64,000 nucleotides of DNA, taken from contig NC_057923.1 in the NCBI RefSeq assembly GCF_018873765.1, forward strand, positions 19,191,913 through 19,255,912, given 5' to 3'. The notes beneath the pieces are model-generated. The model did not search any database, was not told the origin of the DNA, and worked only from the letters and a program-made list of their open reading frames with translations. Each line of letters begins with the position of its first letter. The first letter of the stretch is position 1. Positions 46,808 to 58,544 of this stretch are shown in pieces. The stretch comes from Telopea speciosissima. Lineage: Eukaryota; Streptophyta; Magnoliopsida; Proteales; Proteaceae. Position numbers and translations under genes: made by a program.

Positions 46808-48076
46808 GGATTTGGCTCCTGTCCTGCAGTGGCGGGAGCTGGAGCGTCAAACACCTTCTTTAGATGCTGCCACGTGGACTGTTTAACATCCAACGGTTCA
46901 AAATATAAGAAACCAAATTTAACCCCAAACTCCTTAAGATTCGTCGGGTCACTCCCACTCTTACCCTAACCCGAATCAGATGACGCTTCTAACCTCCAAC
47001 CCTGCTAACCCTCAACCTCACAACAGCTCCCCTGTTCCTAACACCTCACCGCCATTACTCCTCTTTGTTTGCTGGATTCCGACAAGGCTCATCACCGCCA
47101 GAACCAGGTATTCCGACGAAAAATGATGGTGACTCTCTTTCTTTCTCTATCTTTCTCTCTCTTTCATTTTCGTTCTAAACAGGAAACCATAACTCGAGAT
47201 TTGTTCTTGGTAAAGGGGAAGTGGAAGAAGAAAGAAGGCGAAGATTAACGGTTTGCTCCTCTTGTGTCTTCTAGGGTTTTTACCGGTTGTCTCTCTGCAA
47301 GCGAGATGGAGTTTTTATTTCTCATCTCGACATGTGTTTCAGGGGCAAGAAAGGGTTTTGCAACAGCGGCGAATGTCGCTACCAAGAGATGATGTTCAAT
47401 GAGGGAATGGAGAAGCCTGAGTTGGATGAAGATCGTGGTATCTGTGCTTGATGCTTTCTCTTTCTCTCTGTCTCTTCCCCTACTTCAAAGGGTTGCATAA
47501 AAAGTTTCAGCTTGAAGAAGGGTTTAATCATCTGTAAAATGTCAATTTTTCTATAAATACCGATTATTAGTGAACTAAAGGAGAACTGAGGTATCAATTA
47601 TCAATCGATCCGAGGAGATTAGACAGAATAGATAGATTCGAAGATGGCGATTAAGAGAAAGACTACTCTGTTTTTTGGGTACATTGAATCTACTTCTATT
47701 TCTCTTGTTCTTTTAATTCTCCTTCTTTTGCCTCAATTGTTGTCTCTGTTTTCTCATACAAATTAAAGAAGCTGAACGATCAGAAGCTTGGAATATTGTA
47801 GAGTTGGATTTTGGTAGTGATTTATGCTAGCCTCGCTGGATCCCTTGAAGAAGAGGACTAATGGCGGTGAAGAATATTCACCCAAAAAAAATGATGGTGA
47901 AGAACAGAGAGAGGGTTCTTTCGGGTTAGGGAGTGACCCGCCTTAACTAATGGTTAAATGGATAAAGTTCATGATATGACTTTCAAACCGTTAGATGTTA
48001 AGCAGTCCACATGGCAGCATCTACAGAAGGTGTTCGACGCTCTAGCTCCCGCCACTGCAGGATAGGAGCCAAATCC
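46808..48076 (+). mobile_element. Pack-MULE carrying an FLZ-domain gene fragment
   Basis: Terminal inverted repeats of about 165 bp (46,808-46,972 and 47,918-48,076) both start GGATTTGGCTCCT. An exact 9-bp direct repeat, TTGGTGATA, flanks the unit at 46,799-46,807 and 48,077-48,085, the hallmark length for Mutator-like elements. There is no transposase. The 0.95-kb interior contains sequence that looks like captured host gene exons, including an FLZ zinc-finger segment (47,275-47,451) with intron-like borders. This fits the Pack-MULE class known from plants. Confidence 0.8.
47275..47451 (+). pseudogene. FLZ (DUF581) zinc-finger fragment captured by a MULE
   Basis: The frame after a splice-acceptor-like TCTTCTAG reads GFYRLSLCKRDGVFISHLDM, then CFRGKKGFCNSGECRYQEMM and FNEGMEKPELDED before a stop at 47,449. 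This matches the FLZ pattern in which a first cysteine pair is followed by DIYMYRGD, FCS and ECR. The second pair (FC..GEC) and the following R and Q are present. The first cysteine of the first pair appears replaced or lost (SLC instead of C-x-x-C), so zinc binding is doubtful. FLZ proteins bind SnRK1 kinase in plants. The 5' part of the source gene is missing, so this is a gene fragment, not a working gene. Confidence 0.65.
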
Positions 48077-48085
48077 TTGGTGATA

Positions 48086-48602
48086 TAGGACACTGACTCA
48101 CTGGCAGTGACTGATGTCACTGTTCACAGTCGCAAGGTTACAGCCTTACGGGGCAAAAGGACGGAAGGGGCGAGCTTAAGAAGAAAAATCCGCCAAAGTG
48201 CTTGGTTGCATGGGGTACCACGCCTTGTCTTCGCACCTCAGCTTCTTATGTTGTTGTCGGTTTTTGCCACTCATCCCTCCAGGCACCGGACAAAGGGTGT
48301 TTGGCCTAAAAAGTCCTTTGTCTACCTTCAAAAGGCAACAGATCGAATTCCTCTAAAATGCCCGCCCTCCGAATGTTGGTTTCTGGTTGCAGCTATGATG
48401 TTTAAGCCATGCTTGACTGTTTGCTTCCATTCAAGCGAGAGATTAGCATTAGTTGGATTTGTTGAGGTCAGTGCCTCTCCCTTAAGCGCAAAAACTCTGA
48501 TGCTACGTTGCGTAGGAGATGAATAATCATTAATGATGACTCTCTGAGTGGGCTTGGCGCTAATGATCAAGGAGGAAACGCATAAACTCAAGGGGTGGAT
48601 TT
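48086..48602. other. GC-richer stretch with an unidentified open frame
   Basis: An open frame of 139 codons runs 48,107-48,526 on the plus strand and one of 100 codons on the minus strand overlaps it. Neither resembles a family I know. The base composition differs from the flanks, so an organellar insertion or an old repeat is possible. Coding is not supported. Confidence 0.3.
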
Positions 48603-49015
48603 GGGGTTTCGGCAGATGTGTTTCCATCATTTATTCCAAAAGAAGCCGAGAGTGTCAGACCCATTAGCTCGAAAGTGGCTAAAAGGGATGAGCTGCTGCC
48701 CTGAAGGTGATTCATTTCTTTCTTTCCTCGCTCCAGAATAAATTATATAATTGCAGTTCCTTACTATTCATTCATTGTGTCTGAAAGTGGTCCATTTGGT
48801 TGGAATGCCTTGGGGCTTGGGGTTTCGGCAGATGTGTTTCCATTATTTATTCCAAAAGAAGCCGAGAGAGTCAGACCCATTAGCTCGAAAGTGGCTAAAA
48901 GGATTGAGCGGCTGCCCTGAAGGTGATTCATTTCTGCCTTTCCCCTCTTGTAGTTCTATACTATTCATTCATTGTGTCTGAAAGTGGTATATTTGGTTGG
49001 AATACCTGTTATTTC
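48603..49015 (+). repeat. ~216-bp tandem duplication containing an exon-like segment
   Basis: The sequence from 48,603 recurs from 48,819 at high similarity, both copies starting GGGGTTTCGGCAGATGTG. In each, one frame reads GVSADVFPSFIPKEAESVR and PISSKVAKRDELLP (second copy LFIPKEAERV, KRIERLP) and then stops. The pattern recalls an internal exon of a plant alpha/beta-hydrolase-fold protein, from memory and with low certainty. It is probably a duplicated gene fragment. Confidence 0.6.
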
Positions 49016-49772
49016 AAATGGTTTAGTGCTTGTGTTTGTGTGGTATTTGGATTGCAGAAGAATAATGTGACTGCTCTTCATTTTGTTGGGAACAAACAAG
49101 TGGGTTACCTGAATGCACAGCTTAATGGGAAATAACATAGGTAACCTTGAAACCGCAAGTGAAGTTCCTCCTCCAAATAATAGTCCTTCCTCACTTGAGC
49201 AATGATAATCGAACTGGGTCAACTCTTGAACCTTCGATTCAATGCAAATGAACATCATGAACTATCACCAATGCAGACTAGGGTTGCTCAAACCCAAACC
49301 ACAGCCCCAAATCTCAAAGAGAAAGAGAGAGAGTGTGTGGATCGGCCAAGGGGGAGGGGGCTCAAGTTCGGCTAGCAATACCTTGCCCCTCCCCCCCTTT
49401 GGTGTGTTTATATATTCCTTAATCCATTAGGGTTGAGGTCCATCCAAGTATCAGTATCCTAATAGGAATGGGTGACTTGTTGGTGACATTCCTTGGTCTG
49501 CAATCCTACTTGCTTCTAAAGTGTGAAGAGGTAGAATCTAAAAAGGATTTTGTGATCTTTTAATTATAGTTGATGATTTTTATCAAATAAAAATAAAACT
49601 ATAAATAAAAGATCAACATTATTATTATTATTATTTTTTAATTTCCCTATAATTGTCGTGCATGATTGAACTCTTTAATTTGCACATAAAACCCTCCACT
49701 AAAGTCAACAAAAAAAAAAAACCCTCCACTAAACAATATCTCATGATGAACAATTATGAGTCTAGCACACCG
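49016..49772. other. Spacer with no recognised feature
   Basis: This stretch is AT-rich and contains a short TTA-type microsatellite at about 49,617-49,636. No gene or transposon end was recognised. Confidence 0.4.
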
Positions 49773-49916
49773 ATAGATAGTCCAAAAGACACCAACCATT
49801 GGTGTACTAAAAGTCTAAAACCTGTAATGTGACATTGTAACAATAAGTATAGATAGTCCAAAAGACACCAACCATTGGTGTACTAAAACCCGTAATGTGA
49901 CACTGTAACGATAAGT
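49773..49916. repeat. ~76-bp tandem duplication
   Basis: ATAGATAGTCCAAAAGACAC begins at 49,773 and again at 49,849. The two units differ by a small length change and a few substitutions. Confidence 0.85.
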
Positions 49917-50796
49917 ATCTCTGTCACACCCCGGCTTGGTTTATAAGGGCCAAGTGTGACTGGATGTGTCTCACATCCAACCAACCCACCAGGATCGCAA
50001 GTGCTGTACTCTATTCACAATCTCATTCACAAATACAGAATTCAAATGCAGCGGAAACAATTAAATATATGAATAAGGCAGTAAATAAAGAAGATCTAGT
50101 GATAACAACTGTATATATATTCAAGTGAATTGAGTTACATATTAAGTTCACAAAAGTAACCCAAAACCCAAAAAGACTTATATACATTAGTCTATACAAA
50201 AGTGTTGTACAAAAAGAGGGAGGAAGGATGTAGCCTGTTAGCCAGGCGGCTCAAGAGAAAGCATAATCGTCGCAAGAGCACGAAGCATCGTGCTCCACCA
50301 AGAGAGGAGTGTCAACTCTGAGAGTTGAAGGTGAGTCCTGTGTAGAGGAGACTCCCACAGAAGCACTAGAAGCAGTAGTAGACATATCATTTGAAAAATA
50401 TAAGGATCCACGGGGGTGAGCTCCACTGAGCCCAGTAAGGAAATGCATGCAAACATAACACAACAGTCATGATGAATGTCCTAAGTAAGCATGCCCCTAA
50501 CATGGATACTAAGTCGCATGAGGTATAAGTACTATTGTAATAAAATACTAGCCTCGGTCCTGGAAACACATAACCAGACGTCGGTCACCTGAGCGAAAGC
50601 ATTCTACTACGGTGGAGACCCGGCAGCTCAGGCATCATACATCTGACGCTAATGGAGCCCTAGTGACTAACCCTACTGTTTGTTCCCACAGCGGAGCGGA
50701 TCGCTAACATGGGACAGTGAATGGCATTCCGGAATTTACCCTTCGGACCGACCACGGGTTATCCAACACCTCTTCCCCTGTTGGTAAGGGACGTAG
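49917..50796. other. Unclassified repeat-like sequence left of the hAT element
   Basis: The stretch starts near TGTCACACCCCGGCTTGG, a beginning often seen in plant Ty3 LTRs. The same unit probably continues after the hAT insertion at 56,081 onwards, since the hAT target duplication joins the two sides. No coding region was recognised. Confidence 0.35.
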
Positions 50797-50804
50797 TACT
50801 GGGT

Positions 50805-53800
50805 AAGGTTTAATATTTCGCGATATCTCGGTATCGCGAAATACGACCGAAATATTGCATTTTTTCTGCAATATTTCGAGGGTCCATCTCGGGGGGTATT
50901 TGGCCATATCTAGGCCTGAAACTTCATGGACAACCTTATTTAAGCTTAATAAACACATTTAAACCATAAAATTGTAAAAATGTGAATTCAAATTGGTGTT
51001 TTGGGCTTGCACCCTTGATTGATATACGGTCGCCGACCCTAATGTATAAATAGTTAAATACACATAGATTAGGCAGTTAATATTTAATAATAGTATTTAA
51101 CTTCATCACATATCAAGTTAAAGCCAATACACATTGATGAGTACCATGATTCTCGTAAACTTCATAATATTTAATAACTCGATTAAAGCCTTAAAGGCAA
51201 TACACTAAGTGTCAAAGTTAGTAAGTCACAAGACTCGCAACTCGTAAGTCACAACTCACAAGTTCATAGATCAATGAAATCACAACTTAAGTTACAAATT
51301 ACAAGCGCTAAATCGCTAATAGTAGTTCTTGTGCCTTCCTGGATCAATCCCACTTATGCCTCGCCTGGAGTCGACGCCCATCGCTTCTCTGTTTGAAGGA
51401 CATATGTGGACCACGGTATAGAATCGGAGAAGAAACGAGTGTAGTCATCCACAAGTGTCACGTAAATGGAATCATCAACATACTGTAGGTAACCTATCCT
51501 AGGATATAAACTAGGGTTACCAATCGATCCAGTCCGTGAAGAAGATGATCCACTGTGATATGATGTTGGCGCCGTCGCAAGAGGCGATGGCATTGACTGC
51601 ATGTATGGCTAGTGAGGTTGGTAGCTAGGTCCGCTAGGGTATGCAAAGATGTTATCTACAAAAGATGATCCAGTATGTCCCTGGGACTGGGATTGGTAGT
51701 CATAGTCCCATACCCCACTAAATTGCCCATATGATGATGATCTATATCCATATCCACCGTAAGGTTGTGATGCACCATAATCCGATGCCAATGGAGTGGT
51801 ATGTGCGTCAAAAGATGGGGCACGCCAATGTCCAGTCGGTCCTCCCTCCCTATCACCCATACTCAAACCACCAACAGAGCTAGATAGGTTATCAATGTCC
51901 ATGTGATCAGGTTGCAATTGTGTTTGTTGACCCCTACGCTTCCTGTTGTATGTATGTAGGGGGCCTCTCGAGGGTGGGGGTGTGGGGGCACATGCTCCGT
52001 GGTCCGTATCTTGTGTGGCATGATCAAACTGTCTCTCCAGTGAATCGGAGTGGCTCTACAGGTGCCGTATCCTGGGCCTCCTGGCCTACCACATAACGCT
52101 CTCGCATGCCGTCAAATTCTTCACCAGCATCACCACCACCAACATCACCACCACCAGCATTACCACCACTAGCATCACCATCACCACCACCAGCATCACC
52201 ATCATCACCATCATCATCATTTGAGGACTTAGACCAATCTTCATCATCAGCAACATTGCCACCAGTGGGCTGGAATGGTATGGGTGAGGCTTCCCTTGCA
52301 TGTATTTGACCCTCGTCAGCCATATACTCGTCCACATTAGCACCAATCTCAGAAGCTATCATGGGGTCTGGCCTACCTCCCTCCTCATCCAACACTGGCT
52401 CACCTCTCTCCTCACCCAATCCACAATAGGGTCCTCATCGCCGAGTCAACTTGAAAGATGTCGGCTAGATCAATGGTGCCCCCTCGTCCCTCATGTCCTA
52501 TGCGTATGTGTTGCGTTTCAGCCTCAAGTTGTAGTGCACATACACCATGTCAGATAAACGTTGAGACCCTAATCTGTTGCGCCTCTTGGAGAGGATGAGT
52601 GCAAAGGTACTCCAGTTCCTCTCACAACCAGATGCAGAACATGTTTGGGCAAGGACTTTAATTGCTATTCTTCTTAAGTTTTCAGCCGATTCCCCATACA
52701 ACACCCACCATTCAACTGCATTACAAGTTTACAACAAAAAAGATATGTGTCAAATGTTGTTTCAACTTTCAACTTTCAATACATATGTAATTTAAAACTT
52801 AAAAGAATTACCAGCATCACCACGTGCTCTGCCTTGTATCGCAGCCTCAGTTCCAAAACTTCCCAATGCATCCCTAAATACCTTGATCTACACCCATGTG
52901 GAAAATTAGTAAGTACTTCTTCACTACTTATTTGAAAGCATCAATAAGTTGAGTTTCCAAATGAACTCACCTCATTGTTGCAAATTGCTTGTAGTGCACC
53001 ATCTGGCTCCAACTTCTTCACTACTTGTTTCACAGCATCAATAAGTTGAGTTTCCAACCCAAGCCTATTATTATATTGATACTTAGGGTTCAAGTAGTAT
53101 GCTGAAATATGACATATAGAATAGAGGTATTGTCAAATGCATAGGTAATTAGTAAATAATAATACTATGAATTAGTAAACATAAAACAAATTTACTCACC
53201 ACCTTATGTAGTGGATGCATAAGTTGATTCTCCCAATGAGCATTTATGATATCTAAGAAGTGTTTGCATCTGCGAGGAGTCACACTATAGACACTATCTT
53301 TCATTAAGTCTATTGCAGCATATAGGACTGGCATGGTTGGGCCCTTCAGAGCGGAGTCAGCAACATTTAGAAGCAAACATGCTTCACCACTTTGCTTAGT
53401 TTGGTCCAGAAGTCCTCAGATGACATCGTTGCTTGTGCTTCCCTCCCATTTGCAGTCTTGGAACCCTTCCATTCAAACCACTCCTCAGAAGCTAACATGC
53501 TTCTCAGCCCGGCCTTCTTTGTCTCAATGCTTTTGAGGGCAATGTAGTTGGTGGCAAATCTTGTGATGCCAGGCCTAACCAAGTCACCCCCACATTTTCC
53601 CCTCAATAGATTGAGTGCATAGGAGTGATTGTATACAAAGTTGGTGACTTGTCTTGCACTTTCAACCACAGTCTTCACCAACTTTAACTTTCCTATATCT
53701 TTTAGCATTAAGTCAATGCAATGGGCTGCACAAGGAGTCCGAAGAGCTGGTACTTACTATTGTTCATCATCTTCTCACCGCCGCAAGTTACTTCATCATT

Positions 53801-56072
53801 CTGCATTACAACTGGACAACATTCTCAATACCCACATCTTTTTCCACTACTTCCTTTAACAATCAGAAATATATTTTGCATCCTTTATCTCTTTGGATGC
53901 ATCCACAGATTTGAGGAACACTATCCTCCCATCACAATAAACCATGAAATTGATGATGGATTTTCAGAGGCCCAGTCCATCCATCCGCCATTATAGTCAC
54001 CCCATATGTCTCCCACATATTCCTCATCTCACTAATGTACTCATCAATCTCACTCTTTTGTTGAGGTAGATAAACATTCATTACCTCATATGGGGTGGGG
54101 CCCTTGAATCCTGGGCCAGCCCGCAATGGTATCTATCATGGTATCATAATGGGGGCCTTGTGCAGTGTTCTTGGATGGTATGGTATAGCATCCACTTAGC
54201 TATGATTCTTTAACCAATCCCTTCATCCCCTTCCATGCTCCTTTGATTCGGGTCGATCGCTTCCTTTCTTCTTATGCAATTTAGGATCGGATGTTGATGG
54301 TGGTACTGCATCTGGTAGAGGTGTTGGGCTACCCTCACACTTTGTGATCTTTTAAAAGGATTCAAAGTTCTAGGACCTCCGAATCGCCGCTCCTCCACTA
54401 CCCCTACTCTTTGTCTCGTGATCATCTTGAAAACTTACTCTACTCCTCAAACAGTCCGCCTAAAATCCCTAGCCTCCTCTCTTGTTTGTATGTCATCGTG
54501 CATCGCAATGTCATCATCATCATCGGAGGAGTCATCATCATCATCATCATCATTGTATCGTCTTGCTCCTCCCATCGAACTCCTCACTGTATCCTCAAGT
54601 TGTTCTCTTATCCTTTGCTTGTCAGCCTTCCTCTTCTTTCTTCCCCTCAAACTATCACCAATTTCCCTGGCTACTTCAGTAGGGACCATATGACAACCTA
54701 CAACATCTTTAGATCCTCCAGTCAGATGTTGTTTAAGTCTACTGGACCCACCTCCCATAAATTGCATGTGACAATAGTTACATATAGATTTTCTCTTATC
54801 CCCATCAATGGGAGTGCCATGTAACCATGCAATGTCACCCCTATGCTGGCTGGCAGGTCTCTCTTGTTCCCTCTGTTCTCTTTGTTCCCTCCGCCCCCTT
54901 TGTTGACTACTTTCCCCCACATTTTGCTTGCCCTTCGCACGTTGTCTATCACGATCCGCCATAATGATACTTGTTTACTGCAATGTAAGTAACACAAATA
55001 ATTAAAATACTTAATGTAGATGCACTTCAATTGACACTTTTAGATTACTAATACACTTGTATAGTTTTTTAATAGTTTTCCCCTAACCCTTATATTTTTC
55101 ACATAATTAAAACCAATTTTTTATATATAATGTTAATATAAGTATTGACCTAACACAACAAAACCAAAAATTAGTAAACATAATATACATGTAATGCATT
55201 TCAAAACATATAGAAATAACTTTCATATTTTTTCATTATTTTTTAAACTTAAAACTCATATTTTTCCTTATTTATTTCTGTTTTTTTCTTTTCATTTTTA
55301 TATATTTTTCTTAATTTCCGAAAAAAATAATTATTTAAGAGCAGAAAAATAAATCCGCCACCGTGAAGCCATAGATCGGCCATTAGTGTCTAACATATAT
55401 TTAATTCATTACCATCTTAGTCATATTACCCCTAATTATTTCCTATTTTAATTGTAGGAAAATGAATTCTTAAAACCAAAAAAAAAAAAAACAAAAAAAC
55501 ATATGGAAAAAAAATTTCGACACCGTGAGGCTATAGATCGGCCTCCGGTGTCTAACATATATTAATATCATCACCATCCAACAAAATTTGTGCATAGTCT
55601 TTTCAAAAAAATAGTTTTAGAGGAATATAATTTACCTTAAATAGTGGAAAAAGGCTTGGATGATGAGCTTAGATGACCCTCCGATGAGTTTACCCTCCGA
55701 TGAGTTTACCGGCGAAAATCCGACAACAATGTGCTTGAACAATGGCTAGAGTGTTGGATGAGAGCTTGGAAGAGTGGAAGAATAGGCAAAAGACTGAAAT
55801 TCCTTAGCAAATGCAGCTCTCTGTCGAAATATGGACCGAAATCTGCGAAATATTGTATTAAAGCCCCCCTTCACGTGACACTTTAAGCCAAAATACCATA
55901 TTTTGTCGATATCTCGTGAGATATCGAGATATCGTCAATATCTCACGAGAAGTCGAGATATCGACGAAATGTGGTATTTTTTCATTTCGATCTGATTTCG
56001 CATCTCGGTAAGCTCGAGATATACGAAATTAAGCGATATTTCGGCGAAATATCGCGAGATTTTGAACCATGG
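50805..56072 (-). mobile_element. hAT DNA transposon with decayed transposase
   Basis: A 5.27-kb element is flanked by an exact 8-bp duplication TACTGGGT at 50,797-50,804 and 56,073-56,080. The ends form an imperfect inverted repeat of about 22 bp that includes CGCGATAT. Both subterminal regions, and the right one over about 250 bp, are packed with GATATCTCG / CGAGATATC motifs, probable transposase binding sites. The transposase gene lies on the minus strand in the centre. Sequence between 54,963 and about 55,900 is AT-rich and non-coding, with an intron or leader likely. The element cannot encode an intact transposase. Confidence 0.88.
51354..54962 (-). pseudogene. hAT transposase (BED finger, DUF659, hAT dimerisation) - decayed
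   Basis: Reading leftwards from the methionine at 54,962, a BED zinc finger is clear (CNYCHMQFMGGGSSRLKQHL), followed by an Asp-rich acidic stretch. The DUF659-type segment lies at 54,126-53,940 (VMNVYLPQQKSEIDEYISEM, GVTIMADGWTGP). The central transposase region is at 53,708-53,200 (GDLVRPGITRFATNYIALKS, VTPRRCKHFLDIINAHWENQ). The C-terminal hAT dimerisation motif is at 52,704-52,498 (QTCSASGCERNWSTFALI). A long tail follows at 52,419-51,354, Asp/Gly-rich then Tyr/Ser/Gln-rich (YGGYGYRSSSYGQFSG). Stops and frame changes separate these blocks, for example near 53,940, 53,760 and 52,497. Introns could explain some gaps but not all. Confidence 0.8.
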
Positions 56073-56080
56073 TACTGGGT

Positions 56081-58544
56081 TATGAAGCATCCTAGCCTAA
56101 TGCATTCTATTCATGATGGCATATGTATGTACAGTTCAATTTTAAAGTAAACAGTGCATCATTAACATCAATTGTATAGTATCAAGTTATATCAATGCAA
56201 TGCAGTATGTCAATGCAACTTAATCACATGCAGTCTAATGCCAAAATTATAAAGCTAGTAAACTACATGATCAATATAGTATTAATGATGCATGGCATGG
56301 CATGGCATACAGAACAGGTAGAAATTAAGTCAACAAACACTCATAAATTAAGTTAAATTCCCTTACCTGAAGCTGTAGATTAGACTAAGTCAGTTACCCT
56401 CCAAAGATCCCAGCAATACAGACAAGAACAGGGTATACAACCCAAACACAGTCCTAAAACATTAGAAAACATCAAGTATTAGGGTCAGGAGGCAGGCTAA
56501 GGTCCAACCAGGGTTCAAGGGTATTTTTGTCCAAAATCACAGAACCGGAGTCAGGGGGCATATGAACCGGTCGACCGGTTCAAACCCTGGTTCTGCATCC
56601 GATTGGAAAGTCAGAATTGGGGTTTTTGTTTTAGATGCATGGATCTTCACATGCATGGGTCAAATTTCATGATTCCAGCCTATTCTAAGGTGGGTCATGA
56701 CTATTTAATAGTTTAATTTCAAAACTTAATATCAATTTGAGGGTTTGAACAATCAAACACAAATTAGCAATCTAGGGTTCATAAATTGAACAATTCAGCT
56801 AGGGATTGGGTTCCTATGGGACTGCTTTCAGGTCACAGCCATATCTGAACCGAAATTTGGTTCAAAATAGTGTTTAATTAGGCAAAATTTTATTATCAAA
56901 GCTTGGTTTACAAGCTTTAATGGCTGCCAAGGGATTAGGGTGAAATTAGAGCTGGGAATTGGAGGAAAAGAAGATGGGAAAAGTTCAGATTAGGGCTTAC
57001 CTGTGTATAATCTCTGAATTCAGTTATAGACAACACAATTGTATGCAGCAAGATGACTAAACTGCAGCCAAACTTCCAAATTCAGGTGGAGAAGCAAAGC
57101 CCTAAGGTAAGGCTTCTTTCTTCCCTTCTTCTTATTCTTCTCTTTTCTCCTTTCTTCCAATATTTTCTCCAAAGTTCTAAAGCTGAATTCGATTCTCTTA
57201 GTTTAGGAATGAAATGTGAATAGTGAAATAACTTATACATATATAGTGCTTTAACTAGGGGCTGTTTGCTTATTAAGACTAAAAATCTGTTTTTAGAATT
57301 AGTTCTTAAAACTGATTTCTAACAGAATTTCGTACCTATTAGTTAATTCTATTTGTATAATGATGTCATATGACATCAGGGGTAATCCGGGTTCGGTTAA
57401 CTGTTGGAAATAGGATTCCCCACTGGGGATGTGGGTCCCACAGAGGTAAATTTACCAAAATACCCCTATAACTCTAATTGATCAGTTCAACACATAATAA
57501 ATTACAAAGAAATTATACTTACAATGGGTTTAATTGATGGAGAGGTTCTACATGCTATCCAGGCAGCAGATCAGACACAGGTAGCTCAGGTGCGGGGTTC
57601 GATCGAGGTCCTCTGACTCCAGAAGGGTAAGTTGGGAAGAATCCCTGGAATCCTCCATAGGAGTGTCGAGGGATTCATCTGTATCCTCGACCGATGCAGC
57701 CCATAGCATCGAAGCGACCATATACTTAGAGCTGGAACCTGAAATCACACAAGTTCCAAAGTTTAAATTTGTTGCGGTTTTCACAATCTCTCAGGTCAAA
57801 GGGTCAGCTGGTGATGAGTATACAACAGGCTGTAACACATGCAAGATTTGTACAAGATTCTTTTTAATACACATACATGATGTGTAATTACATTTATGCC
57901 TTGAAGTCACAATGTAACGACCATATGAACAGGATTTCCGGTCCCATTCTTAATCGAGAACTGTTTTGGGTGAAAACCCATGGAACAATCTTATAAGCTT
58001 GTTATGAAATTCATGCAATAATATAAAATTAAATTTATTTATTCAAATTGACTCGGGTTTGATGAACATACTCCAACACATTTTCCGAGTATTTCTTTAT
58101 TTTTCTTCTGTCCTAAACTTCCTTTAGTTCCGTCCTTGTCAAAATCTTCGTTGTTTGGACGATGAATTGTAGATATGTGTAGTTTCCAAAGCCCCCACTT
58201 GCCCTCTGAAAGTTGCTTCAGAGCTTTGAAAACTCGAACTCTCTTGGTCTCTGTTTGGATGAAGGGAAAGAGAAGGAAAAGAAACAAGGGAGAAAGTGGA
58301 GAAAATTTTACTTTCTAACGAGTGTTTTGTTGGACGTAAAATGATAGAGAGTTAAACTTTCCACTATTTTCCTTTGATTTTGACTTTTAAGAGGAAAATA
58401 GGAGTGTCAAATGCAACGGAAAGTATTGCACATTCTAGGGAAGTTCTGAAAATGAGGACAGCTTCAAGCGTAGCTGACTTGAGCCTAATACAGTAGAGCC
58501 TAGCCTCCAAGAGGTTTCAGAGTTCGAGACCTCCTATTCCTCAT
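56081..58544. other. Unclassified repeat-like sequence right of the hAT element
   Basis: This is long non-coding sequence with AT-rich sections, a (CATGG)n microsatellite at about 56,296-56,312 and a perfect 18-bp palindrome GAACCGGTCGACCGGTTC at 56,564-56,581. A 78-codon minus-strand frame at 57,548-57,784 (Asp/Glu/Ser-rich) is of unknown meaning. The look is that of a non-autonomous LTR element or long LTR, but no ends could be fixed. Confidence 0.35.

Noticed and set aside
48107-48526. 139-codon open frame
   Set aside because: No family resemblance, no splice context, and an overlapping open frame on the other strand; kept only as a compositional oddity.
52106-52309. Pro/Ser-rich plus-strand frame and the Ser-rich frame at 54,418-54,693
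   Set aside because: These are shadows of the Asp/Gly-rich repeats of the minus-strand hAT transposase.
49922-57833. A single LTR with minus-strand start TGTTACAGCC and end GGGGTGTGACA spanning the hAT
   Set aside because: The termini look plausible but the flanking 5-mers do not match, so the limits could not be supported.
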